NCBI RefSeq assembly: GCF_001179925.1
Contig: NZ_CVSF01000041.1
Coordinates: 30,779 to 94,778 of the forward strand
Source of the DNA: Candidatus Pelagibacter communis
GTDB taxonomy: Bacteria > Pseudomonadota > Alphaproteobacteria > Pelagibacterales > Pelagibacteraceae
DNA length: 64,000 nt
Reading direction: 5' to 3'
Below the pieces are notes generated by a model. That model searched no databases and was not told the origin of the DNA. It saw nothing but the letters and a program-made list of their open reading frames with translations. The position numbers and the translations under genes were made by a program. Shown here in pieces: positions 26,795 through 37,600 of the stretch. How positions within the stretch are numbered: the first letter of the stretch is position 1; every line of letters begins with the position of its first letter.

Positions 26795-28213
26795 ATGGAA
26801 AATTTAAATTTAATATTGCCTGAAATTTTTATTTCTCTATCAATTATGTTTCTACTTATTTTGGGTGTGTTTAAAAATAACAGTTCTAAAATTACTTTTA
26901 ATTTATCTTTGTTTGCTATTTTAATTACAACAATAATAACAATAAATGAAACTTTCTCTGTAACTCGAGAAACTTTGTTTAATGAAAGTGTTGTGATTGA
27001 CAGTATGTCCTCGCTAATGAAAATTATAACTTTAATTGGAGGTTTTTTAGTTTTAGTGATTTCATCAACTTATTTAAAAACATTTAAAATATATAATATA
27101 GAATACCCAATACTTATTTTGAGCTCTATTCTTGGTATGATGGTAATGATTAGCTCAAATGATTTAATTGTTTTTTATATGGGCTTAGAATTACAATCAT
27201 TAGCTCTTTACGTTTTAGCGACATATAACAGGGATCAATTAAAATCATCAGAAGCTGGTTTGAAATATTTTGTTTTAAGTGCATTATCATCTGGACTGTT
27301 ATTATACGGATGTTCTTTAGTTTATGGTTTTTCAGGTTCAACCAATTTTGATATAATATCAAATCAACTAAATTCTGAGGAGTATTTTTTAACATTTGGA
27401 ATTGTATTCATCTTGGTTGGTTTAGCATTCAAAATTTCTGCAGTCCCATTTCATATGTGGGCGCCCGATGTTTATGAAGGATCTCCAACAACTGTAACTT
27501 TATTTTTTACAATATTACCAAAGATAGCTGCTTTGACTGTATTTATTAGATTTTTATATGTTCCCTTTTTAAATTTAATTGATCAATGGCAAATGATAAT
27601 AGTTTTCTTATCTATAGCTTCTATGGTTTTTGGAGCAGTTGCTGCTATAGGGCAAACTAATATTAAAAGACTAATTGCTTACAGTTCTATTGGACACGTT
27701 GGTTATACATTGGCTGGTTTAGCAACAGCATCAAATGATGGAATTCAAAGCTCAATAATTTATATTTCTATTTATGTTGTTATGAACTTAGCTCTTTTTT
27801 CTTGTCTATTAATGTTAAGAAGAAAAGATCAATATTACGAGGATATTGATGATCTTTCAGGGCTATCGAAAAATCATCCATTATTATCTTTAAGTTTATT
27901 GTTAATACTATTTTCTTTAGCAGGTATACCTCCTCTAGCTGGATTTTTTGCAAAATTTTATATTTTTAAAGCCGTATTAGAACAATCAATGTATTTTTTA
28001 GCTATAGTAGGTTTATTATCAACCGTAGTGGCAGCTTTTTATTATCTAAGAATTATAAAAATTATGTATTTTGACAAAGAAAAAGACAAATACGATACAG
28101 ACCATAGCCTATGGTTAAAACTTTCACTTACAGTTTCAACGATATTAATTCTTTTATACTTCATATTCCCAAGTCAGTTAATAGAAGTTGTTTCAAGAAT
28201 TAATATTATTTAA
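26795..28213 (+). CDS. nuoN: NADH-quinone oxidoreductase subunit N
   Basis: NuoN (ND2 type) is the antiporter-like subunit closest to the quinone module, 472 residues. Landmarks are IVFYMGLELQSLALYVLATY with the conserved Glu, GLAFKISAVPFHMWAPDVYEGSPT with the channel Lys, and LIAYSSIGHVGYTLAGL. It ends the nuo set, and its stop overlaps the birA start by one base. The operon therefore runs on into unrelated genes, an arrangement common in alphaproteobacteria. Confidence 0.97.
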   Translation: MENLNLILPEIFISLSIMFLLILGVFKNNSSKITFNLSLFAILITTIITINETFSVTRETLFNESVVIDSMSSLMKIITLIGGFLVLVISSTYLKTFKIYNIEYPILILSSILGMMVMISSNDLIVFYMGLELQSLALYVLATYNRDQLKSSEAGLKYFVLSALSSGLLLYGCSLVYGFSGSTNFDIISNQLNSEEYFLTFGIVFILVGLAFKISAVPFHMWAPDVYEGSPTTVTLFFTILPKIAALTVFIRFLYVPFLNLIDQWQMIIVFLSIASMVFGAVAAIGQTNIKRLIAYSSIGHVGYTLAGLATASNDGIQSSIIYISIYVVMNLALFSCLLMLRRKDQYYEDIDDLSGLSKNHPLLSLSLLLILFSLAGIPPLAGFFAKFYIFKAVLEQSMYFLAIVGLLSTVVAAFYYLRIIKIMYFDKEKDKYDTDHSLWLKLSLTVSTILILLYFIFPSQLIEVVSRINII

Positions 28214-28749
28214 TGAAATTTAAAAAATTTAAATTTAAAAAAGTTAAAAGCACAAATAATACTGCAATAAGAATTATTAAAGAAACTAATTATAATTTAG
28301 GAATGGTTGTTGCTGAAACACAAGTAAATGGTAGAGGACAGTATGGAAGAAAATGGATATCATCAAAAGGAAACTTATTTATCTCTTTTTTTAATCAATT
28401 AAATGAAGTGAATCTATCTATTAGCGCTATAACAAAAATTAATTGTCTCTTAGTTAAAAAGTTACTCTCTTCATTTACAAGTAAAAAAATTTTATTTAAA
28501 AAACCAAATGACTTACTAATCGATAAAAAAAAAATTAGTGGGATTTTACAAGAAGTTATATTTGTAAGAAATAAAAAATTTTTAATTACTGGTATAGGTA
28601 TAAATATTAAAAAAAATCCAATAATAAGGAATTATCCTGCTACAAACTTGCAAGAGGTAAGTAAAAAAAGTATTAGTAAATTAAGTGTAGAAAATAAACT
28701 AAAACAACTTTTTGAAAAAAATTTATCCAAACTGTATAACATTAGATAA
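28213..28749 (+). CDS. birA: Biotin--[acetyl-CoA-carboxylase] ligase, catalytic domain only
   Basis: The enzyme adenylates biotin and attaches it to the biotin carrier protein of acetyl-CoA carboxylase. The 178-residue protein has the biotin-binding loop GRGQYGRKW (usual form GRGRxGRxW), the KKPNDLLIDKKKISGIL segment (usual KWPND) and an ITGIGINI strand. It lacks the N-terminal DNA-binding domain of E. coli BirA and the C-terminal domain, so it is a monofunctional ligase and not a repressor. It shares one base with both nuoN and coaX. Confidence 0.88.
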   Translation: MKFKKFKFKKVKSTNNTAIRIIKETNYNLGMVVAETQVNGRGQYGRKWISSKGNLFISFFNQLNEVNLSISAITKINCLLVKKLLSSFTSKKILFKKPNDLLIDKKKISGILQEVIFVRNKKFLITGIGINIKKNPIIRNYPATNLQEVSKKSISKLSVENKLKQLFEKNLSKLYNIR

Positions 28750-29495
28750 TGTATATTCTAGGCGATATTGGTAATACCGAAACAAAACTATGTATTGTTT
28801 CTAAAAACAATAAAATTTTAAAAAAGATTACATTTTTATCAAAATCATTAAACAACAAGCAGTTAAATAGTTTATTTAAAAAAAATAAAATTCAATTTAA
28901 TAAAATTGAAAAAATATTATTTTGCAGTGTTGTACCCAAAACATTTGACATAATTAAAAAATTTTTATCGAAAAAAGTTAAATTAAATTGCTTTGAGGTT
29001 AAAAAATTAAACTTAAAATCTCTTATAAAAATTAAAGTAAATTATAAACAGGTAGGCTCTGATAGAATTACTAATGCTATAAGTTTAATGAATAAAAAAA
29101 ATAATTTTATAATTTTAGATTTTGGAACAGCAACAACTTTTGATGTGCTAGTTAAAAATACTTATTATGGAGGAATTATTGCTCCGGGTGTGAGATTGTC
29201 TCTTAATACCTTGTCTGATAAAGCAACTTTGATTCCAAAAATAGATTTAAAGAAGATTAATAAAGTGATTGGCAACAATACAATCTCAGCCGTCAGATCA
29301 GGTTTTTTTTGGGGTTATGCAGGTTTAATTGACAATATTATTAATTTAATTAAGAAAGAGACTGGAAAATCTTTTAAAGTAATTATTACTGGCGGATTTT
29401 CAAATTTATTTAAAAACTCAATTAAAACAAAAGCAAATCATAACCAAGATATTACAATTAAAGGTTTAATGAAAATTTCAAAATTAATTAAATAA
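28749..29495 (+). CDS. coaX: Type III pantothenate kinase
   Basis: CoaX phosphorylates pantothenate in the first step of coenzyme A synthesis. The 248-residue protein shows the ASKHA-fold motifs: the phosphate loop GDIGNTETK (5-13), GSDRITNAI and LDFGTATTFDVL, and then GGIIAPGVRLSLNTL. Type III enzymes are insensitive to CoA feedback and usually need a monovalent cation. It overlaps birA by one base and is 1 base from the RNase J gene. Confidence 0.92.
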   Translation: MYILGDIGNTETKLCIVSKNNKILKKITFLSKSLNNKQLNSLFKKNKIQFNKIEKILFCSVVPKTFDIIKKFLSKKVKLNCFEVKKLNLKSLIKIKVNYKQVGSDRITNAISLMNKKNNFIILDFGTATTFDVLVKNTYYGGIIAPGVRLSLNTLSDKATLIPKIDLKKINKVIGNNTISAVRSGFFWGYAGLIDNIINLIKKETGKSFKVIITGGFSNLFKNSIKTKANHNQDITIKGLMKISKLIK

Positions 29496-29496
29496 T

Positions 29497-31155
29497 ATGA
29501 AAGATGAACTTTTATTTTGTCCCTTAGGCGGATCAGGAGAAATAGGTATGAACATGAATTTGTTCGGTCATGGACAACCTGGTGATCATAAATGGATTAT
29601 GGTCGACATAGGAGTAACATTTGCAGATGATACTATTCCAGGTGTTGATTTAATTTATCCAGATCCAGGTTTTATAGTTGAAAGAAAAGATAATTTATTA
29701 GGAATAATTTTAACACATGCTCACGAAGATCATATTGGGGCAATTGCTCATTTATGGCCAAAATTGCAGTGTAAAATTTTTGCAACTCCTTTCACAGCCG
29801 TATTAATCAGAGAAAAATTTAAAGAAAAACAAATCGATATAACCAATCATTTACATATAGTTGAGTTAAATGGAAAGGTTATTTTGAATCCTTTTGAAAT
29901 TGAATATATTACCTTAACGCATTCTATATTAGAACCAAATGGACTTAGAATAAAAACTCCTGCAGGAGTTATTTTGCATACTGGAGATTGGAAGGTAGAT
30001 CCAAATCCTTTAATTGGAGACAATATAAACGATAAAAGATTAAAGGAAATTGGAGAAGAAGGTGTGCTAGCAATGATTTGTGACTCAACAAATGTTTTTA
30101 GCGCTGGTAAATCAGGTTCAGAATTAGATGTAAGAAAAAATATGTTGAATATTATGTCTCGATTAAAAAAAAGAATTATAATTACGTCCTTTGCTTCAAA
30201 TGTAGCCAGAATGGAGACAGCTTTTTATTGCGCAGAACAAACAGGAAGACAAATCTCATTAGTTGGAAGATCAATGCATCGTATTTATAAGGCTGCACGT
30301 CAATGTGGATATTTAGAAAATACAATTGAACCAATTGATCCAAGAGAAGCTAAAAATTTCTCAAGAGAAAAAATTGTATACTTATGTACTGGGAGCCAAG
30401 GAGAACCTATGGGTGCAATGATGAGAATTTCTAGCTATGTTCATCCAGATGTTTTTATTGAAAAAGGTGATGCTGTAATTTTTTCTTCAAAAATTATACC
30501 TGGTAATGAAAAAAAACTTTATAAACTTCATAATCAACTTGTTAAGGGTGGAATAGAAGTAATATCTGAAGAAACTGAATTTGTTCATGTTTCTGGTCAT
30601 CCAAATAGAGAAGATCTTAAAGAAATGTATCAATGGGTAAAACCTAGGTGTGTAATACCTGTGCATGGTGAACATAGACACATGATAGAACACATTAATT
30701 TTGCAAAAGAAATGCAAGTACCATATCCAGTTCAAGTGGAAAATGGTGATATTGTCAAGTTGTATCCGGGTGAAAAACCTGAAGTATTTGACAAGGCTCC
30801 AAGTGGCAGACTTTATTTAGATGGCAATGTAAGTGTAGATCCAGATTCACAATCAATAAAAGATAGAAAAAATTTAAGTGCCAATGGATATCTTGAAGTA
30901 ACAATAATGATTACACCAAAAGGAAATATACATAATAACCCCATACTTTCATTTCGTGGTTTACCTGTAGATGATCGAGATGATTTTGTTTATGGATTAG
31001 AGGAAGAAATAGAAAAAACTTCTAGAACTTTTAAAATTGGAAGCAAACAACAAGAACATAATCTTATTGATGCATTAAAAATTGCTTGTAGAAAATTTTC
31101 TAAAGAAAGAACAGGAAAAAAACCATTTACCAATATAAATTTAGTAAGAATTTAA
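29497..31155 (+). CDS. rnj: Ribonuclease J
   Basis: RNase J is a metallo-beta-lactamase/beta-CASP ribonuclease with endonuclease and 5'-3' exonuclease activity. The metal motif THAHEDHIGA has His74, His76, Asp78 and His79; further ligands lie in HTGDWKVDP, FVHVSGHPNRED and PVHGEHRH. The protein has 552 residues, the usual length, including the C-terminal domain. In alphaproteobacteria it processes rRNA and clears decay fragments. It overlaps the next small gene by one base. Confidence 0.93.
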   Translation: MKDELLFCPLGGSGEIGMNMNLFGHGQPGDHKWIMVDIGVTFADDTIPGVDLIYPDPGFIVERKDNLLGIILTHAHEDHIGAIAHLWPKLQCKIFATPFTAVLIREKFKEKQIDITNHLHIVELNGKVILNPFEIEYITLTHSILEPNGLRIKTPAGVILHTGDWKVDPNPLIGDNINDKRLKEIGEEGVLAMICDSTNVFSAGKSGSELDVRKNMLNIMSRLKKRIIITSFASNVARMETAFYCAEQTGRQISLVGRSMHRIYKAARQCGYLENTIEPIDPREAKNFSREKIVYLCTGSQGEPMGAMMRISSYVHPDVFIEKGDAVIFSSKIIPGNEKKLYKLHNQLVKGGIEVISEETEFVHVSGHPNREDLKEMYQWVKPRCVIPVHGEHRHMIEHINFAKEMQVPYPVQVENGDIVKLYPGEKPEVFDKAPSGRLYLDGNVSVDPDSQSIKDRKNLSANGYLEVTIMITPKGNIHNNPILSFRGLPVDDRDDFVYGLEEEIEKTSRTFKIGSKQQEHNLIDALKIACRKFSKERTGKKPFTNINLVRI

Positions 31156-31400
31156 TGAGCACAACAGGTTTAGCTATTATCTTTATAATTATATGGTGGG
31201 TAGTTTTCTTTGCTATTTTACCTATTGATGTAAATCGAAGAAAGACTGTAAAAATTGACGGGGAAGATCCAGGATCACCTGAAAATCCAAAAATGTTGAA
31301 AAAATTCTTATATTGCACTGGAATTACTACTGTCATTTTTATTATAATTTATCTATTAATTAAATTTGAATATTTAAATTTAAGAAATATGATCAATTAA
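31155..31400 (+). CDS. DUF1467-family small membrane protein
   Basis: An 81-residue protein with two membrane helices (about 5-23 and 52-70). Between them lies the conserved polar loop PIDVNRRKTVKIDGEDPGSPENPKMLKK with its D-PG-P-P pattern. This matches DUF1467, a small alphaproteobacterial family of unknown function usually found between the RNase J gene and proS, as here. Its start overlaps the RNase J stop by one base; proS starts 1 base after it. Confidence 0.85.
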   Translation: MSTTGLAIIFIIIWWVVFFAILPIDVNRRKTVKIDGEDPGSPENPKMLKKFLYCTGITTVIFIIIYLLIKFEYLNLRNMIN

Positions 31401-31401
31401 G

Positions 31402-32736
31402 ATGCTATTATCAGATTCATTTATACCAATATTAAAAAACAATCCTTCAGAAGCGAAAATTAAATCTCATCAATTAATGTTGAGAGTAGGCATGATTAAG
31501 CAGGCGTCTGCTGGAATTTATTCATGGTTGCCTTTAGGTTTTAAGGTAATGAAAAAAATAGAGGACATTGTTAGACAAGAGCAAAACAAAATTGGAGCTC
31601 AAGAAATATTAATGCCAACAATTCAATCCAGTGAAATTTGGAAAGAAAGTGGTCGTTATGAGGACTATGGTGAAGAGATGCTTAGAATAACCGACCGTCA
31701 AAATAGAGAAATGTTGTATGGACCAACTAATGAGGAACAAGTTACTGAAATTTTTAGATCTTCAATAAAATCTTATAAATCACTTCCACAACTTTTATAT
31801 CATATACAATGGAAGTTCAGAGATGAAATTAGGCCTAGATTTGGAATTATGCGTGGTAGAGAATTTTATATGAAAGATGCTTATTCATTTGATGTATCTG
31901 ATGAAGAAGCTTTTTATTCCTATAATAAATTTTTTCTTTCATATCTAAAAACATTTAAAAAATTATCATTGACAGCAATACCCATGGCTGCTGATACTGG
32001 ACCTATCGGTGGAAATTTATCTCATGAATTTATCATTCTTGCTGATACAGGAGAAAGTAAAATTTTCACTGACAAAAGAATATTTGATCTCGATAGTGAT
32101 GATACTAAACTAGAAAAAGCTTCATTAGAAAGTATGAGAAAAAAATATGAGCAGTTCTATGCAGTAACAGATGAAAAGTTTAATAAAGATGAATTTGAAA
32201 AAGTTGTTTCTAAAGAAAATCAATTGATAACAAAAGGTATCGAAGTTGGACATATATTCTATTTTGGTGACAAGTATTCAAAACCAATGGGAGCATCTGT
32301 TGACTTACCAGGAGGAAAAAAAGATTTTGTTAAAATGGGCTCCTATGGAATTGGTGTATCAAGGCTTGTAGGGGCTATAATTGAGGCCAAATATGATGAC
32401 AAAAAAGAAATCATGAAATGGCCATTGTCTGTTGCTCCTTATGATATTGCTGTAATACCTATGATAAATAAAAATGATTCTTCGGCTTTAGATAAAGCGA
32501 ATAATATTAACAATGAATTATGCAAAAATAATATTGATGCAATAATTGATGATACAGATGAAAATTTCTCATCTAAAATAAAAAAGATGAATTTAATTGG
32601 GGCTCCGTATCAAATAATAATAGGGAAAAAAAGTGACGGTGATTTATTAGAATTCAAGGAAATTGGTGGAGAAACTCAAAATTTACCATTAAGTAAAATT
32701 ATAGAAATTATAAACCAACAAAAAAATTCAATTTGA
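31402..32736 (+). CDS. proS: Prolyl-tRNA synthetase (short bacterial type without large editing insert)
   Basis: This class II synthetase charges tRNA-Pro. It has 444 residues against 572 in E. coli; the difference is the absent editing (INS) domain between motifs 2 and 3, as in other alphaproteobacteria. Motif 2 is FRDEIRPRFGIMRGREFYMKD, motif 3 is GSYGIGVSRLVGAI, and an anticodon-binding domain with AVIPMINK and IGAPYQIIIGKK closes the chain. Without the insert, mischarged Ala-tRNA-Pro must be cleared by another factor, if at all. It overlaps the next gene by 4 bases. Confidence 0.95.
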   Translation: MLLSDSFIPILKNNPSEAKIKSHQLMLRVGMIKQASAGIYSWLPLGFKVMKKIEDIVRQEQNKIGAQEILMPTIQSSEIWKESGRYEDYGEEMLRITDRQNREMLYGPTNEEQVTEIFRSSIKSYKSLPQLLYHIQWKFRDEIRPRFGIMRGREFYMKDAYSFDVSDEEAFYSYNKFFLSYLKTFKKLSLTAIPMAADTGPIGGNLSHEFIILADTGESKIFTDKRIFDLDSDDTKLEKASLESMRKKYEQFYAVTDEKFNKDEFEKVVSKENQLITKGIEVGHIFYFGDKYSKPMGASVDLPGGKKDFVKMGSYGIGVSRLVGAIIEAKYDDKKEIMKWPLSVAPYDIAVIPMINKNDSSALDKANNINNELCKNNIDAIIDDTDENFSSKIKKMNLIGAPYQIIIGKKSDGDLLEFKEIGGETQNLPLSKIIEIINQQKNSI

Positions 32737-33962
32737 TTTCTACTTTAGAAAAAGAAATTACATTTAGATTTTTAAAAGCCAGAAAAAAAGATGGTTTTTT
32801 GAATGTAATTTCCATTTTTTCATTTATTGGAATTAGTTTAGGGGTAGCAGTCTTAATAATTGTAATGTCTGTAATGAATGGTTTTAGGACTGAATTGATA
32901 AACAAAATTGTTGGGTTTAATTCTCACATAACAATAAAACCTTATGAGCCTATAAATGTTAAGAACATAAATAATACTAATTTAAAGCTCATTTCAAATA
33001 ATTTGATAATGAGTAATTCAAGCGAGGCTATAATTTTAAGAGAGCAAAGTTCAAAAGGTATACTTTTGCGCGGTTATCTTGAAAGTGATTTTTCAAAACT
33101 TGAGTTGATGAACAATAAAAATTTTGCTGATCAAAACAAAAGATTAGAAAAAAATTTTGTCTCTATAGGAAAAGAGTTAAGTTTTACTCTTGATCTAGAT
33201 ATAGGAGACAATATTACAATTATGTCTTCATCTGGCATTGAAACACTTATTGGAAATTTACCTAAACAAAAAACTTTTATAGTTTCATCTATATTTGATA
33301 GTGGATTAGCAGATTTTGATAACAATATTGTTTTTATCAATTTAAACACACTTGAAGAATTTTCTAATTTATCTAAAGATGAACGTAATTTAGAAATTTA
33401 TCTTAAGCAACCTCAACAAATTGAAAATCAAAAAAAAATAGTTCAAAATATTTTTCCAAATGACTTAGTTTATACGTGGGCAGATATGAATAAATCATTA
33501 TTTACGGCATTAAAAGTCGAGAGAAATGTTATGTTTATTATATTATCTTTAATTATAATTGTAGCAGCTTTCAATATAATTTCAGGCCTTACAATTTTAG
33601 TAAAAAATAAGACTAGAGATATAGCTATTTTAAAATCTATTGGAGTATTAAACGATTCAATTATTAAGATATTTTTTTTGATTGGAATAATTATTGGAAC
33701 ATCAGCTACATTATTTGGTATTTTGCTTGGGGTATTATTTTCGGTTTACGTTGAAAATATAAGAGAATTCATTAGTTCAATTTTTGATATAAGTTTATTT
33801 CCAGAAGAAATTTATTTTTTAAGCACAATGCCATCAGAAATAAATATAGGCTCAATATTTTTAATTTCAGTTTGTTCAATTATTATAACTATTATGGTTT
33901 CAATTTTCCCAGCCATCAAAGCTGCAAAACTAGATCCGGTTAAATCATTAAAATATGAATAA
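32733..33962 (+). CDS. lolC: Lipoprotein-releasing ABC transporter permease (LolC/LolE family)
   Basis: This is the membrane subunit of the Lol complex that extracts outer-membrane lipoproteins from the inner membrane. It has 409 residues with four helices (about 24-48, then three near 270-400) around a periplasmic domain, and the N-terminal signature FRFLKARKKDGFLNVISIFSFIGISLGVA. The start is a TTG at 32733; the next ATG would remove the first helix, so the TTG is needed. Only one lolC/E-type gene lies here, so it may act as a homodimer. It overlaps lolD by 8 bases. Confidence 0.92.
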   Translation: MISTLEKEITFRFLKARKKDGFLNVISIFSFIGISLGVAVLIIVMSVMNGFRTELINKIVGFNSHITIKPYEPINVKNINNTNLKLISNNLIMSNSSEAIILREQSSKGILLRGYLESDFSKLELMNNKNFADQNKRLEKNFVSIGKELSFTLDLDIGDNITIMSSSGIETLIGNLPKQKTFIVSSIFDSGLADFDNNIVFINLNTLEEFSNLSKDERNLEIYLKQPQQIENQKKIVQNIFPNDLVYTWADMNKSLFTALKVERNVMFIILSLIIIVAAFNIISGLTILVKNKTRDIAILKSIGVLNDSIIKIFFLIGIIIGTSATLFGILLGVLFSVYVENIREFISSIFDISLFPEEIYFLSTMPSEINIGSIFLISVCSIIITIMVSIFPAIKAAKLDPVKSLKYE

Positions 33963-34632
33963 TTATATAGAATTAAATAACTTAACTAAATCATTTACTG
34001 GAAAAAGAAATATAAAAGTATTAAAAAAAATTAACTTTAAATTTAAGTTGGGCAAAGTTTATTCCTTAATGGGTCCATCAGGATCTGGAAAATCGACATT
34101 ACTAAATCTTATTTCTTTAATTGATAGACCATCAAAAGGTTTAATTAGATACAATGGTAAACAAGTTGATTTCAGTTTAAATAAAGAAAATGATTTATTT
34201 AGAGCAAATAATATCGGTATTATCTATCAACAAGATAATTTATTAAATGACTTTACCGCTTTAGAAAATGTATATCTTTCAAGTTTAGCTGCAGGTAATA
34301 TTAAAAGTGATGCAAAAAACAAATCTCAAATTATTTTAAAAAAAGTCGGTCTTAGTAGTAGACTTCATCATTATCCATCTGAACTATCAGGAGGAGAAAA
34401 ACAAAGAGTAGCTATTGCAAGAGCTTTGATTAATGAACCAAAAATCATCCTTGCTGATGAACCAACTGGTAGTTTGGACAAAAAAACTTCAGAAGAAATT
34501 TTTTCTTTGTTAAAAACACAAGTAAATCCAAAAAGATTGATTATATTTGCAACTCATAATAGATTTTTTGCAAATAAGTCTGATTGTTTATTGGAAATGG
34601 TAGATGGTAATGTAAAATCTACTAATGTCTGA
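33955..34632 (+). CDS. lolD: Lipoprotein-releasing ABC transporter ATP-binding protein LolD
   Basis: LolD is the ATPase that drives lipoprotein release. It has 225 residues with Walker A GPSGSGKS at 40-47, Q-loop YQQDNLL at 91-97, signature LSGGEKQRVA from 144, Walker B IILADEP at 164-170, and the H-loop His in FATHN. Length and motifs match LolD/MacB-type ATPases, and the partner permease gene immediately before it settles the assignment. It overlaps lolC and dnaE by 8 bases each. Confidence 0.94.
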   Translation: MNNYIELNNLTKSFTGKRNIKVLKKINFKFKLGKVYSLMGPSGSGKSTLLNLISLIDRPSKGLIRYNGKQVDFSLNKENDLFRANNIGIIYQQDNLLNDFTALENVYLSSLAAGNIKSDAKNKSQIILKKVGLSSRLHHYPSELSGGEKQRVAIARALINEPKIILADEPTGSLDKKTSEEIFSLLKTQVNPKRLIIFATHNRFFANKSDCLLEMVDGNVKSTNV

Positions 34633-37600
34633 GTCTGATTATAAAAAATTTAATCATCTTAAAATTCACACCCAGTATTCAATTTGTGAAGGTGCAATTA
34701 AAATCGAAGACTTAACAGACAAAGCTAAAGAATTTAGAATTAAATCAATTGGTTTGTCTGATACCTCAAACTTATGTGGAGCAATCGAGTTTTCTGAAAA
34801 ATTATCAAAAGTAGGGACACAACCAATAATTGGAACACAAATTAATTTTACATTTAATGAAACTACAGGTTTATTACCTTTGTTTGCACTTGATATTGAT
34901 GGTTATAGAAAAATTATAGAACTATCATCTAAGTCATATTTAGAAAATAAAAAAATATCTGAACCTAATTTAGATTTAAATGATTTACTTGAACTAGATA
35001 ATTCTGGTATTGCAATTTTCACAGGTACAGTATTTGGTTTATTTGGTAAATTATTTGAGAAAGGTAAATTTCTAGAATTAACAAATCTTTATAAAAATCT
35101 AAGAGATATATTTAATGATAGGTTTTATATAGAAATTCAAAGACATAATGATCATAATGAGTTTGAATTTGAAAAATTTAATCTCGAAAAATCTAATAGT
35201 CTTAAAATACCAATAATTGCCACGAATGAAGTGTTTTATTTATCAAAAGAAATGCACGAAGCACATGATGCACTTATTTGTATTGGCAACAAAACATATA
35301 TTAATGAGAAAAATAGAATTAGATACAGTTCAGAACATTATCTTAAAAATGATGAAGAAATGTCAACGTTATTTGCTGATATACCAGAAGCCCTTGAAAA
35401 TAATTATAATTTTCCTTTTAGATGTAATTTTAGACCACTTTTTTCAAAACCAATTTTACCAAACATAAGCACTTCTCAGGATGGGAATGCTAATGACATT
35501 ATCATAAAAGATTCTTTAAATGGTTTGAAAGAAAAATTTATTAAATTCTTTAAACAAAAACCTAAAGAAATAGAAAACAATGAAAAGTTTTTGATTTATA
35601 AAGATCGATTAGATCATGAATTAGATATTATTATAAAAATGGATTATTCAAGTTATTTCTTAATTGTCTCAGATTATATTAAATGGGCAAAAAAAAATGA
35701 TATTCCAGTAGGACCAGGTAGGGGATCGGGAGCCGGTTCTCTTGTTGCTTGGTGTTTATCAATCACAGATGTTGATCCCATAAAGTATAATTTAATTTTT
35801 GAGAGATTTTTAAACCCAGATCGAATTTCAATGCCAGATTTTGATATTGATTTTTGTGAGGAAAAAAGAGATTTAGTTTTTGAATACCTAACTCAAAAAT
35901 ATAAAGATAGTGTAGCTCATATAATTACATTTGGAAAATTAAAGGCCAGAATGGTGATAAGAGATGTTGGAAGAGTATTAGGTCTGCCTTATGGTTTTGT
36001 TGATAATATTTCAAAAATGATACCTTTCGATCCCTCTAGACCACAAAATTTGATACAATGCATTTCAAGTGAACCAAGATTACAAAAATTGATTAATGAG
36101 GATCCAAGAGTCAAAAAACTTACAGATCTCTCACTAAAACTCGAGGGACTTAACAGAAATGTAGCAACACACGCAGCTGGTGTAGTTATAGCTGATAAAA
36201 AATTGACTGAAGTTGTTCCATTATACAAAGATGCTTCGACAAATTTATTATTACCTTCAACACAATTTGACATGTATTCAGCAGAGAATGCTGGATTGGT
36301 AAAATTTGATTTTTTAGGCCTAAAAACTTTAACAGTAATTAATAACACACAAAAATTAATTAGAAAAAAAAATAAAAACTTTAACATTGAAAATATAAGT
36401 TTTGAGGATCCAAAAGTTTTTGATTTAATGTCTTCAGGCAAAACAGTTGGTTTGTTTCAAATTGAAAGTGCAGGAATGAGAGATGCACTTACTCAAATGA
36501 AGCCTAATCATATAGAAGATATCATTGCTCTTGTTGCATTATATAGACCTGGACCAATGAGCAACATACCAATATATAATGATTGTAAACACGGAAGAAA
36601 ATCTCCTGATTATCTTCATCCATTATTGGAAGAGATTCTCAAACCAACCTATGGTGTAATTATTTACCAAGAACAAGTTATGCAAATAGCTCAAAAACTA
36701 TCTGGTTTTACTGCAGGTCAAGCTGACTTATTAAGACGAGCAATGGGAAAAAAGAAAAGGTCTGAGTTAGAGAAACAAAAACAAAATTTTATTGAAGGTG
36801 CAGTAAAAAATGGAATTAGTAAAGAAGTTGCAGCTGGAATATTTTTGAAGATAGAACCATTTGCTGAATATGGTTTTAATAAAAGTCATGCCGCAGCTTA
36901 TGCAATTATTTCTTATCAAACTGCATACTTAAAAACATATTACCCTAAAGAATTTATTGCAGCTTCAATGACTATGGATATATCAAATCAAAATAAGTTA
37001 AGTGAGTTTTATGAAGAGCTTAAAAGACTTAATATAGATATAGTTAGACCGGATATAAACGAATGTTATGCAGATTTTAAAACTGAAGATGATAAATTTT
37101 ATTATGCTTTAGGAGGAATAAAAGCAGTTGGATTAGAAGCAATATCAAATATTGTTAAAGAGAGATTGGATAATGGAAAATTTCGATCAATAAATGATTT
37201 TATAAAAAGAATTAATCCTAAGGATATAAACAAATTACAATTAGAGGGATTAGTTAAGGCTGGTGCTTTTGATAATTTAAATATAAATAGACAATCTATA
37301 TTTAATGCTATACCAAATATTATTACAAAATCTAAAAATCATTTTGACAGCAAAATTGCAAATCAAATAAATTTGTTTGATGATAATGAAGATACTCAAA
37401 TAAATTTAATTGAAAATATAAAAGATTGGAATTTTGAAGAAAGATTGTCAAAAGAATTTGAGTCTGTTGGATTTTTCATTTCAGATCATCCTTTAAATCA
37501 ATTTAAAGACATTTTTAATGATTTTAAAATTTTAGATTATCAAAAATTTTACTCTGATGATGAAATTAAAGAAAATAATATTGCTGCTACATTGTTAAAG

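Noticed and set aside
35989..36441. 150-codon open frame on the minus strand
   Set aside because: It lies wholly inside dnaE, whose conserved polymerase sequence accounts for the region; the antisense product is Ser/Phe-rich with no domain pattern.
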